DNA from: Podospora pseudoanserina
Lineage: Eukaryota; Ascomycota; Sordariomycetes; Sordariales; Podosporaceae
DNA: 64,000 nt
Assembly (NCBI RefSeq): GCF_035222485.1
Contig: NC_085921.1
Location: 1,116,001-1,180,000, forward strand
Reading direction: 5' to 3'
Part shown: positions 1-10,958 of the stretch, in pieces
Position numbering within the stretch: the stretch's first letter is position 1
How the letters are laid out: the number at the start of each line of letters is the position of its first letter
Translations under genes and position numbers: made by a program
Notes under the pieces: model-generated
Database searches by the model: none
What the model was told of the DNA's origin: nothing
Seen by the model: only the letters and a program-made list of their open reading frames with translations

Positions 1-62
1 TAGCGGACACTGCAAAATCCGATACCGCGTCGGTGCTCCACCGGTGCTAACCAGGTATCCAG

Positions 63-1261
63 GCCCTTGCATACTACTACATCCGAACCCTGATTTACCG
101 CCCCGCAGTGACGTCTAGCCTGGGGCCCAAGGCGGCCCCGGCGCTGCTGTCGGTCGGCGAGTCGAGCAAGTGCATTATTCAGATTATTCAGCTGCTCGAG
201 GAGCGGAGCCTGAGCTTTTCATTTTGCCTGAACAAGTACGACACGCTTATTCTCTGTGGCATGGTTTTGCTTTTTCAGACGTTGGACCTCAAGCCGGACA
301 GCAAGGTGTTGAAGGACCACGAGAAGCTGGTCAACGCGGTGATCAAGGTGGTGGATAGGGCAAAAGCCCCGGGGTGCTATGACTTCAAGAGGGTGGCAGG
401 GATGTTGATCGCGGTGGAGGAGCCGCCGGCGGTGGTGGTGCCAGCAGCAACGTCGCCCCCGCAGAGTTTGCCGACCCCGCCGAGGCAAAGCCCGGATTGT
501 GCTGCTGCTCCGCATCAGTTGGGTCAGCAGCAACACCGAGCTTCACCCGGGGCTGCTCCGTCGCCGACGACGACCACGACGATCCACAAGACCATCAACA
601 ACAACAGTCAGCGGCACAGCATGAGCGAGACGGACCTGAGGATGCAGCAGGAGAAGTTGAGAAGAATCTCCATGCCGCAACCGCAACTGCAACAACACAT
701 CCAGCAAGCTCGGGATTTTTCCTCACGGACCCAAAGGGCGTCGTTTGACGGAGCAAGACCGCCGAATGTGCCTCTTCTTCAGAGAGATCAAAGGCTTAGC
801 ATGAGCAGCAGCCATGCGCACCACCCTCACAACATGATGGCACGGATCTCGACGCCGTCGTCGCCCGTGCAGGCCCGTCCTCCGCCGCAGAGCCTGATAA
901 GCCAGGCGCAGATCTTTGCGCAGATGCAGAAGCACTCTGGGGCCAGCACGTCGGAGTGGCAGGCGCTGCTGACGAGCATTGAGGGGGATCATCTGAATGT
1001 GTATGATGCTATTTATGGGGGGCCGGGGTTGAGCATGGCTACTGCTGGAGACGCAAGTCCTGTGAGTGTGAGTGCTACTTCCGTGCCGACGGCGGGGGGG
1101 TGGTCGCCTGAGAGTTGGGATGTGACGGGGTTTAATTTGGGGGATTTCGGTGGGGACAAAACGGTGGTGGGCATGGGACGGCGCAGAGTGTGTTGAGTTT
1201 GCCGAGCGAGGATAGTTTGAGTTGTAGTGAGGCTGAGATGGGCGGGCCGCCGGGGGGATGA
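63..1261 (+). CDS. Zn2Cys6-type fungal transcription factor, C-terminal part (5' end outside window)
   Basis: Only the last exon is present. The open frame starts after a likely acceptor (branch-like GCTAAC at 46-51, CAG ending at 62). The first residues, ALAYYYIRTLIYRP, and the following SKCIIQIIQLLEER and FCLNKYDTLILCGM match the helical middle homology region of fungal Zn2Cys6 regulators. The rest is low-complexity Pro/Gln/Ser/His sequence, typical of an activation region, with a short conserved-looking end (EWQALLTSIEG, LNVYDAIYGG, SPESWDVTGFNLGDFG). The frame closes at 1198, but the frame 2 nt further on gives a better C-terminus (QNGGGHGTAQSVLSLPSED), ending at TGA 1259-1261. A one-base indel in the G run near 1152-1155 would join them. 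The DNA-binding cluster lies off the left edge, so the target genes cannot be inferred. Confidence 0.75.
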
Positions 1262-4238
1262 GGTTGGATGGGTTGGGGATTTTGGGGGGGGGGGTTTGAT
1301 GGGAGGGGGGTTGTTCGGTTGCTGGGGAGGGTATTTGGTTGATGGGTTGGAGTTTGGAATCTGATGTATAGGTATCTTGACTTTTTGACGAGTTTCAAGG
1401 GCGTGGAGTATTGGAGTTGGGTTTGGTATTTATTCTCGGTTGGGGGGCGAGGGACCTGGAATTGGGCTTGGATACCGACGGTACCGGCTGGAGTTTTCGA
1501 TAGTCATTCATCATCGGGTGGTATTTGGTTCTATGATGACAGGTTGCAAAGCTTGCATTTGTTGGATCTTTTCGGTGGGGGGATGGGGGGATGGTGGTGT
1601 TTATATTAACGCTCGCTTTGTTTTTTTTTTTTTTTTTTTTTCTTTTTTGAGCGGATGGATATTATGGTCTTTTTTGGGGATTCTTGGGGTTTATATGGTT
1701 CAACATATGGTTATTTTAGTTACAGACGGATTTTTGGTCAGTTAGTATAGCGGGATTTTAGCTATCAATGAATGGAGTCAAAAGCATTCATACACATCCA
1801 GTTGTGACCGATCATGGTAGAGGTTGAGTTGAGCTTCCCCCTTGAGACATGCGTCGAGTGTTGTGAGACACCAAGAACACCAAGACATGGACAAGAATGG
1901 TCTGGTCTCCGATAAGAAATCCGAATAGCCTCTTCCCTTTGGCGGTGCATTTACGATAGCCGCCAGAGCCCAAGCCTGTGGGCATCGTTGCGCACCTTGC
2001 CTAATCCATCTCACGCGACAGGGTGACAGGTCGCCATCAGACCACCGCTGATGAGCACATTTTTGATCGGAGAGAGATTTAGTCAGCTCGGGGCTAGTAA
2101 CTTTAGCGGGGATCCATAAAAGATGCCAGCCGGGGGTTCTCGTTCGGGATGCTCGCTGTTTGGGAATTCTTGTTGGGATTCGGGGATCTGTTGTGGTGTG
2201 GAGAGATCAGGGTTTGCGAGTCAGTTACCTGCAGGTTGGATCTGGGGATGGGAGGAAGACCCAGAAGGGCCGGGAAGGGAGGGGGGTGAGGGAGGTCCAC
2301 ATTCTTATTCGGAATACCGAAGGATGGATAAGCCTTGATGATTGATGGTCGTTTGCTAACCCTACGATGTGGCCGGGGGATCGTGACTGGTGGCATGGGG
2401 CCTGGCTTTTAGGTGGTGGTTATGCTACGTGGTCTGTTTGATGAAATGAGGGGAGAGTTCGTGGTGGATTATTGTGTTGGTGTGTATGGGGAGAGCGAGC
2501 TTGAACAGCTGATGACGATAAGAGTGACGAGGACAGGTGCTGCCATGGAAAACCCTACACGGGAAACAGCTGAATGCCGATGCTGGGAAGCACCCAAAAC
2601 GAGTTTGCCTCCCCCTTTTTGGCCAATTTTATGGAATCTGGGGTTTGTGTGGGCACGTGGGGAAGGAGGAGGTTTCGAACGAGGTTGTTGGAGTCTGGAC
2701 GGAGAAACAGGTACCGTGGGTTTGATACAGGCTTCTTCCATGGGATGTTGGGAGGGATATGAAGTTGGGCGTTATACAGTATGATCACTTTCTCGTGTTG
2801 ACATTGAGTGAGTATAATCGTTACGTCTATTGATTGCCCTCGTGACCAATCTATCAAGAAAGAAAAGAGAAATTCTAGGGGGGCCATTACCCCCCCCCCC
2901 ATACCACAACGTATTTTTCTCATTGTATGATCAATATCGAAGTGAATTTTTTGCCTTACAAATTACAGTATATACTTTATGTTTAAAAATGTTGTGGTTA
3001 ATATACTACCGTAGTGTTAATGCCCGATACCTACACCCCAATACAAGCCTTCCACCTCAAACCACCTACCCCCAGGCCTTCAATTGTCGGGTCTTCATTT
3101 GCAAGTCATGAGCGTTGATGTGGTTGATTATAATGTGCGAGGCTCAGGGACCATATATAACCCTAACCCCATGGGGGGTAATCCCCCCCTAGAATTTCTC
3201 AAAAACATCGGTTGCAATATCGGAATGTGGGCGTTCTTCCGTCTCTTGCACTGTACCTACATGCGTATATACGCCGTACATCGACGGACATATGCTGCGA
3301 TGCGTCGACACATAAGCGACTCCAACAATTCTCTGCCGCTTTCTTGGAGGTAATCATCTGTAGTTGGCTCGTTTAAGCTGCGGTTGTACCGCATGGCTGG
3401 CTCGTCCACAATGTATGCCCGTCATGCGACGCAAATCCGATAGCCGTCTGCGACGCTGGACGGTAGGGTGAGCACCTTATTATAGAGTGCCAAAGACTTC
3501 AGGCTGAATAGGCTCGCCTCGCGAGCGGGTGTGACCTAAGTGTGTTTAAAGATATTTTGGAGATGGGGTGACCAGAAGTTGGAGGCGAGTGTCGGTAGCA
3601 ATGATCAGTGTGTCAGTCAACCCGCAAACTGCCGAGATCTTCAGGGCATAGCTACCTAAGATCACCTCTTTGTAGCCTTCGGAGCATTCACCACAGTAGG
3701 ATATGATACTCATTACAGAACTTGGAAAAAGGATGCAAATCCCGCAAAAATCCGATCTGATCTGATCTTGTGCCCCGCCCTCCGGAAACCGGAACGCGTA
3801 CCTAGCGCCAGGTGGATGGAACGGCCGCAAAAACGGCGTGGAGGCGGCCATCGCACCGGGATTTAAGGTGGATACTAGGTCCGGTACCTCCGGCCGCTAA
3901 CAGCGGTTGGGCGCAGTTGCACCAGCGGCGGAAGCTCCGCCTTGGCAGCTAAGACAAGTTGCCGCCGCCGGCTCGGGATCCACCAAGAACCCGCCCCGAA
4001 TGCGACCGTGTTTCCTGCTGGCTGGGTATGTACGACTCCACTTGCTTGCGACGACGACGAGGCGTGGATTGCATCACTCTGGATATCCATTAAGACCTCA
4101 CAGTTTCAGTATTGCTTTTGACGACGTGACGTTGAACTAGAGTTCAGCTGCCAACTGCAATTCACTCAACCGGTCTCATCTGATCAGCTTACACCACATC
4201 TCACCATCAACTAGCACACTACAACCCCCTTGAGCAAC
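1262..4238. other. Gene-free interval
   Basis: About 3 kb with no reading frame I can support. It holds a T21 tract at 1621-1641, an AT-rich patch around 2920-3010, and presumably the 3' UTR of the regulator and the promoter of the Pgc1-like gene. The ORFs here are short, lack conserved motifs and lack plausible introns. Confidence 0.6.
1621..1641. repeat. Poly-T tract (T21)
   Basis: A run of 21 T followed by C and six more T. It lies in the gene-free interval downstream of the regulator and is a simple homopolymer. Confidence 0.9.
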
Positions 4239-5341
4239 ATGACAGCAGAAGAGATCCTCAACGACAACACCAAACCCCCATCCCCCTTCCCCCTTGAGAA
4301 ACCCCCAACCCACCACCATTCCAACCACCACGCCGCGAAACCAACCCCCCAAATCATCGCCCACCGCGGCTACAAAGCCCTCTACCCAGAAAACTCCATG
4401 CTTGCCATCCAAGAAGCCATAAAAGCAGGCGCCCACGCCATCGAGACAGACGTTCACGAATCAAAAGATGGAGTCGTAGTTCTATCCCACGTACGTCTCA
4501 CCCCCCCACCCCCTCCCCTTCCACATCAAACACTAACCCTCCCTCCCCCCTTTAGGACCCAACCCTAAACCGCTGCTTCTCCCTCCCCCCCAAAATCTCC
4601 ACCTGCACCTGGCCCTACCTCTCCACCCTCCGTACCACCACCCCCCCTCACGTCCCCTTGGCTCGCCTCTCCGATTTGTTAAACTACCTCTCAACCCCCG
4701 ATCTGTCCCACATTTGGGTATTGCTAGACATCAAAACAGACGACGACCCCAACCTCACACTTGTGCCCTCCATCGCAACCACTATCGCCTCGAACCCACC
4801 GCCAGAAGGAGCCTCCTGGACGTGGCAGGAGAGGATTGTGCTTGGGGGGTGGAATGAGAATTACTTGAGGGCGTTGGGGGAGGAGCTCCCTGGTTTCAGG
4901 AGGGCGTATATTGGCTTCTCGCTGCTGTACGCAAAGAGGTTTTTGGATGACGAGAAATGGGCGGGGGTGCAGTTTAATCTGTTGCAGCAGGCGGTTGTGG
5001 GGCCGTTTGGGAGGGGATTTGTGCAGAGGGTGAAAAGGGCGAGGACGGAGAGGAGGTTGTGGGTCTGGACGGTGAACGATGAACGGTGGATGCGGTGGGC
5101 GTGGAGGAAGGGGGTGGATGGGGTTGTGACGGATGAGGTTGGGTTGTTGAAGAGGGTGCTGGATGGGGATGAGGACAGGGGGAGGGGAAGGGGTGACGGT
5201 GGGGATGTATATCAAGGCGGCGATGATACAGGCTTTGACGTTGGTTTTGGTGGTGGTTATATGGGGAAGGTTGAGGAAGGTGGGGAGGGTAATTGGAGGG
5301 GAGGTGAAGAGGGAGCAGGCGAAGGGGAAGAATTGATTTGA
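4239..5341 (+). CDS. PGC1: Glycerophosphodiester phosphodiesterase family protein, Pgc1-like (phosphatidylglycerol phospholipase C)
   Basis: Two exons, 4239-4490 and 4556-5341, with a 65-nt intron (GTACGT donor, CACTAAC branch, TTTAG acceptor). The ATG at 4239 is the first in frame. The protein has the GDPD signature: catalytic [37 protein letters not shown], then LWVWTVNDE and DGVVTDEV near the end of the barrel. The Tyr-Pro-Glu-Asn loop and the QERI...GGWN segment resemble yeast Pgc1, which removes phosphatidylglycerol. The annotated frame ends in Gly/Glu-rich sequence. The frame one base on, from about 5178, instead reads [16 protein letters not shown], a hydrophobic helix ([12 protein letters not shown]) and a basic tail ending at TGA 5334-5336. 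Yeast Pgc1 is membrane-anchored at its C-terminus, so a one-base indel in the G runs at 5178-5204 is likely. Confidence 0.85.
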
Positions 5342-6017
5342 AAGGTGGTTTGTCAGTTTGTGCTGGAAAGGGTGTCCATTCTGGGGGTGGGGCATATAAC
5401 AAGGATACTTATCTGGGACCGGCGGGCTGGTTTCTTTGCGGGGGCCATCACAGCCCTATGGACCCGTAAACAGGGCGTGATGGATACGTTTGTGTCGAGA
5501 TGGGAGGGTCAGGGCGTTTTATGAGGATAATTCAGTAGTCATAGCGTGCGGGTGAGCGGGATCGTGTGGGCGGTTATGGAGATTCGGGGTCGGGTGGGAT
5601 TCCATTGATTGATTATGATACGGAGCTGTACACAGCGAGTGTTTCGAGTCCTCCAATGTTGTTTTGTGTTGGAGGCCATCCTGATAGATGTAATCTTTAA
5701 TCTCCTCTATTGAACTATCAAGGTGTTTGAGCAGGAGCGAGTGACAGCATGCTGAAACTGGGTGGTGACTGAGACAGGCAGTGTTGGCAGCCTTGCTTCA
5801 AAGAAATAAGATGGAATGGTTTCAACAATGGTGTACAACAAACGTAAAAGGCGGGCACTTTCCATTCGAGTCTCAGGTGTCCAAGGTACAAGTAGAAAAG
5901 CGCAGCCATTCCTGCTACATTTTACTAGTGGACATCAAAAAGAAGCCATTCACGAACCCAGTCCCTATTTTGACCATCACTCGAATCTTGTAATATTCTC
6001 TAACTTAGTTTCCCAAC
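5342..6017. other. Intergenic
   Basis: About 0.7 kb between the Pgc1-like gene and the small Cys/His-rich gene. I see only short overlapping frames without conserved motifs. Confidence 0.5.
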
Positions 6018-6648
6018 ATGAAACTGTTCTCCTTTTCGAAGGGTCCCAGAACGCAAACATGCATTGCGAAGTCTACGACCTCTGACGGGAAGCTGTGCAG
6101 GTTGCCTGCGGTGGAAGGGGGAAGGAAGTCTTTGCTGCAACCATACATGGTAAGTCGCCGTATTGCAATCCCCGGATCGCTGCAGAAAGGCCTTGCTACT
6201 AACAACCTTCAGTGCCTTCAGGAGAACAGACAAGAATGTCGACGGTGGCCGTTGCGCTCGGGAGATCCCCTGGTACTGGTGTTATTGCAGAGCTCATCAG
6301 TACCAGATGTACAAGAACATGCAAGTGAAGGATGAGCTGGATCGCGGTGCTCGAGCTCAGCAAGCAGACGAGGCCCCGGATCGTACAGCTAAGCAAACGA
6401 ACGACGAGCGTAATCGCATATTCACCCCCCTGAAAAGCCACTTAGATCGCATACTTTCTCCCTTAGAAAGCCACTTAACGGACGAGGAGCGAATGCGGGG
6501 ATTTCGCTCGCAAATCTTGGGGGGCTGGAATCGCCCAGCTCAGGGTCAACAAACTCATGAGGGGCTGAGAGAAGTTTGCTTCCGCTGTTTCTTAGACAAG
6601 GCCCTCGATATATCCATCACAGGGGTCCCGCACCTTATCCTTCCTTGA
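6018..6648 (+). CDS. Small Cys/His-rich protein, possible zinc ribbon (uncertain model)
   Basis: Exon 1 is 6018-6149 (44 codons, GTAAGT donor at 6150) and a TACTAAC branch site sits near 6199. The frame that fits is reached from an AAG acceptor at 6234, giving exon 2 6235-6648 and a protein of about 181 aa. The nearer TTCAG acceptors at 6212 and 6221 lead to an early stop. The joined product has CIAKSTTSDGKLCRLP and then GGRCAREIPWYWCYCRAHQ, a C-x9-C plus C-x9-C-x-C-x2-H arrangement. This recalls the N-terminal Cys/His module of fungal T5orf172-type proteins, but the catalytic domain of that family is absent. Exon 2 carries a short internal duplication (PLKSHLDRIL / PLESHL). It could be a degenerate remnant. 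The function is unknown. Confidence 0.4.
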
Positions 6649-7595
6649 TCGCGACTGTGGTCAGCACTGTGAGAGAACTGGCAAGAATCAAGTGATATTT
6701 CCTCATGCGCAGAAAAAGAGGCAGTCAGTCAGAACCCGGTGGTCGAGAAGCCCGTTATGGGAGCCGGTATTGTCTGGAGCATGACAACAGGTCGACATAC
6801 AGTCTGTAGGGGCGAGTAAGAAGCAGCAACAGGTCGACCTTATCTTGTACATAGAATATAGCTGGACGCTGAGCTGGGTGGGATCGGAATTGAGAACAGT
6901 TGATAGAGCCAGCAGAAACCAGGTCTTGTTGAGGTATCCTCATAGAATGTATACTTGCAGTACGGGTGTTGGCATCTGATGAGAGCGACACGCAATGAAT
7001 GGGCCATGACTGGAATATAGAGGATAAATCGCTAGTTAATATCCAGAGATTGTACGCTGCCACTGAACAGAATCACACAGCTCAGGTAATGACCGGCTAT
7101 TGTAGTCCAGACAATTCCGCGCACCTGATGGATGGCTCCAGTGCATGCTGCTGCTAGGTATGACAGGTATCAGTTATGGCCAGGCTCGATGCAAACAACT
7201 CCAATCACCATTTTCAACTCAACCACGATCATGAGCTCAAGTCTCACCAGCCACAATCACACATGTATGAATAGATCGTCACATCGCAGTTCGGACGAAT
7301 TCTAGAACCCGGCCCGCCCAGCTCCCGCTACAGCGCCTTCCCGCACCGCCCCACTCCAAATCCTCCCTAAAAGAGCTTATCTCCGGGTGACGAGCCAAGG
7401 CGGCGGGCTGCTGACGTAGCTGGCCGACAGCCTTCATGAGACACCTCGGATTTTGGAACCCGCATCCGGCCGCGGCACTTCTGTTTTTATACAAAATAAC
7501 AACGATCTGTCATTTTGCTTTATTTGCTTGATATCGCTCTCTTGTCCTTTTTTTGTTGCAGATCGACCTTGAATTTCTGACAATAGCTCCAGGCC
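6649..7595. other. Intergenic
   Basis: About 0.95 kb with no supportable gene. The last 100 bases are T/C-rich and probably form the promoter and leader of the lipase gene. Confidence 0.5.
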
Positions 7596-9017
7596 ATGGA
7601 CGAGTACTCGGGCGGAACACCGGAAGCTGACCATCTCTGCGTCTTGGTCCACGGGGTATGTCCTGTCAATGGCGCATTAGCCTCAAGTTAAATCAGCTGC
7701 TAATTTTTGTTGCGCAGCTATGGGGGAACCCGAACCACATGAAAAACGTCGCCAAAGCCCTTCGCGATCAATTTCCCCCAAATAAGCTGCGTATCCTCGT
7801 CGCAAAGCGCAACAGCGGCTCCTTTACCTACGATGGGATCGAACTCGGTGGCGAGCGCGTGTGTTTGGAGATTGAGGAGGAGCTGGCGTTGATCAAGAGC
7901 AAGGGTGGAACTATCAAGAAGATAAGCATCGCTGGCTACTCATTAGGTGGACTTGTCGCAAGATATGCCATCGGGCTGCTTCATGCGCGGGGTGTTCTGG
8001 ATGACCTCGAGTGCAAGGTATGATGGCCAGCCACCTCGATTGATGCAACCGACCCAATGCTAACCTGATCCCTAGAATTTCACAGCTTTCGCGAGCCCTT
8101 TCCTGGGAGTACGAGCCCCTTTGAGAGGTTGGTCAGACAGGATATGGAACAGCCTGGGCGCACGAACACTCTGCATGTCTGGGAGGCAACTCTTTGGCAT
8201 TGACGAATTCCGTGACACGGGCAAGCCTCTTGTTGCTGTTCTCGCAGATCCAAAGTCGATCTTCATGGCCGGTCTGGCCCGATTTCAACGACGCACGCTC
8301 TACACCAACATTGTAAATGACAGAAGCGCCGTTCATTACACGACGGGGATCACGAAAACGGATCCATATGTGGACATGTCAAAAATCAAGACCAACCCTT
8401 TACCAGGCTACGACGGTGTCATTCTCGATCCAAAGAACCCAGTGTCCCCCGCCGCGCCCAGAGACCCAGAACCGCTGATGCAATCAGTCGAGAAGTGGGC
8501 AAAGCGAGTCCCAATCATCGCGACAATAGTCGTCTTCGTCCCCGTTGCGCTCCTAGCCTTCTTCACCAACGCCGCCATCCAAACAGTCCGCTCGTCTCAG
8601 CGTGTAAAACTCCACGAGAGTGGAATGGCTGGTATCAAAATAGAAGGCTACAGAGTCAACCTCTGGATCAAGGAAATGCGCGAAGCTGTCGAGGACACCT
8701 ACGAGAACATCAATAACTCGCAAACTCAACAATACTTGGGATTGTCGGAGGATGACGATGACAACAGCTCGGAAGATAGGCACCTGCTTTCGCTGGAGAG
8801 GAAACAGTCGCACCCGCATTTCCCTACGTTGGCGCTGGCACCGTATCAGTTTTCTGCTATTCAGGCGTTGGATAAGCTTGGGTGGAGAAAGTATCCGGTT
8901 TGGATACACAATGCGAGGCATAGTCATGCGGCGATCATTGTGAGGATGGATAAGAAGGGGTTTGAGGAGGGGTGGGTTGTTTTGCGGCATTGGGCGAGGG
9001 ATGAATTTTTGGCTTGA
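7596..9017 (+). CDS. DUF676 serine esterase/lipase (Lpl1/Rog1-like)
   Basis: Three exons, 7596-7655, 7718-8017 and 8076-9017, with introns of 62 and 58 nt and clear branch sites (TGCTAAT, TGCTAAC). The product is 433 aa. The N-terminus HLCVLVHGLWGNPNHM provides the HG oxyanion motif. The nucleophile elbow is GYSLGG (residues about 108-113). NFTAFASPFLGVRAP follows, and NARHSHAAIIVR near the C-terminus supplies the probable catalytic His. A hydrophobic stretch (IIATIVVFVPVALLAFF) about two-thirds along suggests membrane association. In yeast this family includes the lipid-droplet phospholipase Lpl1 and Rog1. The substrate here is inferred only as glycerolipid or phospholipid. Confidence 0.88.
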
Positions 9018-10958
9018 GTAGAGAATACCCAGGTGGAATTTTGAATTGGTTTTTTTGTTTGGGATATTTAATGGTATAGAGAGCGGGAGTTTGAGAGGTA
9101 GTATTGTTTTAGCGATGTTTGGAGAAGGGTTGGATATATATTACTTCGAGATTCTTTTGTTGGGTATGTTTTTTATTGTCTCATACCCATCAGTAGAAAC
9201 ATGCTTCTGTTTTCTTGCATGCAAGCCTCTCAGCAATGATCGGGGTGGGGGGAGGGGGTGGAAGGCTGTTTGCGCAGGAGGTTGTTGGGTTTGTTTACAT
9301 GAGAGTGTTGTAAGTTGGCACAGATGCCGCTAAACTAAGAATAAATAATGATTAAAGATGTAGTACAGTTTTGCTTGTGATGATGTTTGTCGAGGCTCAG
9401 ATGGGGGCCTGATAATACAGAAGTCGATGCGATGAATCCTCGAGGAGTCGGGATGACGTTAATAATACAACAAGACGAACATCGGTCAGTCTCGGTTAGA
9501 GCACCTTTATAAGCATCTTTCTTATCTTGCAATAAAACGAACCGCTTTAGTAACCCACCACTAAAGGAATGAATCACGGCGTTATCCCTGAGAAGTTGTC
9601 TCCAGGAAGAAATCTGGCCCTCCTCCAATACCCCAAGCATGCATCCTCAGTCTCCTAAACATGCATCAGTCATGGTCCAGAGCCAGACATACGAAATAAG
9701 AGGTGGACCCGGGTTTTTCCATTTGGTTATTGCCATAAGTTAATCTGAGAGACAGAACCGGACAAACTAAGCTTTGGTGTGCCTAGGGGCGGGTGAGCGA
9801 GAGACAGAAAGAAGTTTTCATTGAAAATCCTCAACACCACTCCGCACTTCCCTAGGTAAGGTAACGCAGGGTGAATGTGTCTATGGGCAGGTTATCCTGT
9901 TTGCCGACCGGCTTATCATATCGAGCACATGCAACCGCAGGTGGTGGGAATGAAGCGCAAGTGGTGATGAAAGTTGGAGTTGCTCCACTTATCTTGAGAG
10001 TTTGATAAAGTCGACGTCAAGTTGGGATGAAGACGATATCGATCTGAGTTTGGGGATAAAGGTGAAAAAATATGGGGAAGGGGGATGATAAGTGAATATA
10101 TGGGATGTTGCCCCCGAGGACGTCTCATGACTACCCTAACCCCCTTGACGTGGGTGGTCGCTTCCAAATTACTGACAAGACAAGGGAAGTACTTGGTTTG
10201 AGTTTTTTAAGGGTTATCCTAGTTCGAGAATATCAGTCTCTATAGCTAGAAATAATAGATTTGGAGGAATAGAGATTAAAGTAAATACTTGTAAAGATGA
10301 AAAGTGTTGAGAGGAGGGATTTTGATTTAGGGGGGTTATATACATTGCGACATCTTCTAGACAGGATCAACACGAAGTTCTCTATACCAAAAAGTGTCCC
10401 CGATTTGGATAATTAACGCAAGAGTGCAGGATTACTGAAGAGGATTGGCCAACATTTTGTTTTCTCTCACCATTCAGTCTCCTTCAGAATCACTCGATCA
10501 ACTGGTCTTATCTTACATAAGTATCAATAAAAAAATCACTAGCTTATGCAGCTTGTGCGACGCTGCCCTGACCAGCGCAAACCACCTGCCGCATAGCATT
10601 GCGCTGTTGTCGCATCGAAATCGTGAACTCAACCCCACTCCCCCACCCAGTAAGATTCCCGCTGTTGCAGATCGCCACGTGGGCTTGACGCTAGACCTCT
10701 CTGGTACTAGCGCCAGCAAACACTACAAACCCAACAGCTTGGTGCAGATTTGCGCCACTTTTTCTGGGCCAATCAGAAAACAACCAAAAAGCACAAGAGC
10801 TCCCTCAATTTAACAACCTCAACGCGTCTCCAATTCACCATTGTGGCTGCAGCTTGTTCACGGCTTCAAACTTGGCAACCAAACCACCACCACCACCACC
10901 ACCACCACTAACAACAACAACAACAACAACAGCAACAACAACAACAACAGTTGTAAAC
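9018..10958. other. Gene-free interval upstream of nth1
   Basis: About 1.9 kb. An AT-rich section lies at 10190-10440. The nth1-proximal 80 bases form a CCA/CAA-repeat leader, listed separately. I found no gene. Confidence 0.5.
10880..10950 (+). repeat. CCA and CAA triplet repeats in the nth1 leader
   Basis: A run of CCA triplets (about 10880-10908) passes into CAA triplets with one CAG (about 10911-10950), ending 8 nt before the nth1 ATG. The reading frame here is open but contains no ATG, so this is taken as untranslated leader. CAA-rich leaders are unstructured and common in well-translated fungal mRNAs. Confidence 0.8.

Noticed and set aside
3158-3170. A telomere-like CCCTAACCCC sequence
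   Set aside because: It is only one and a half units long, within ordinary intergenic DNA.
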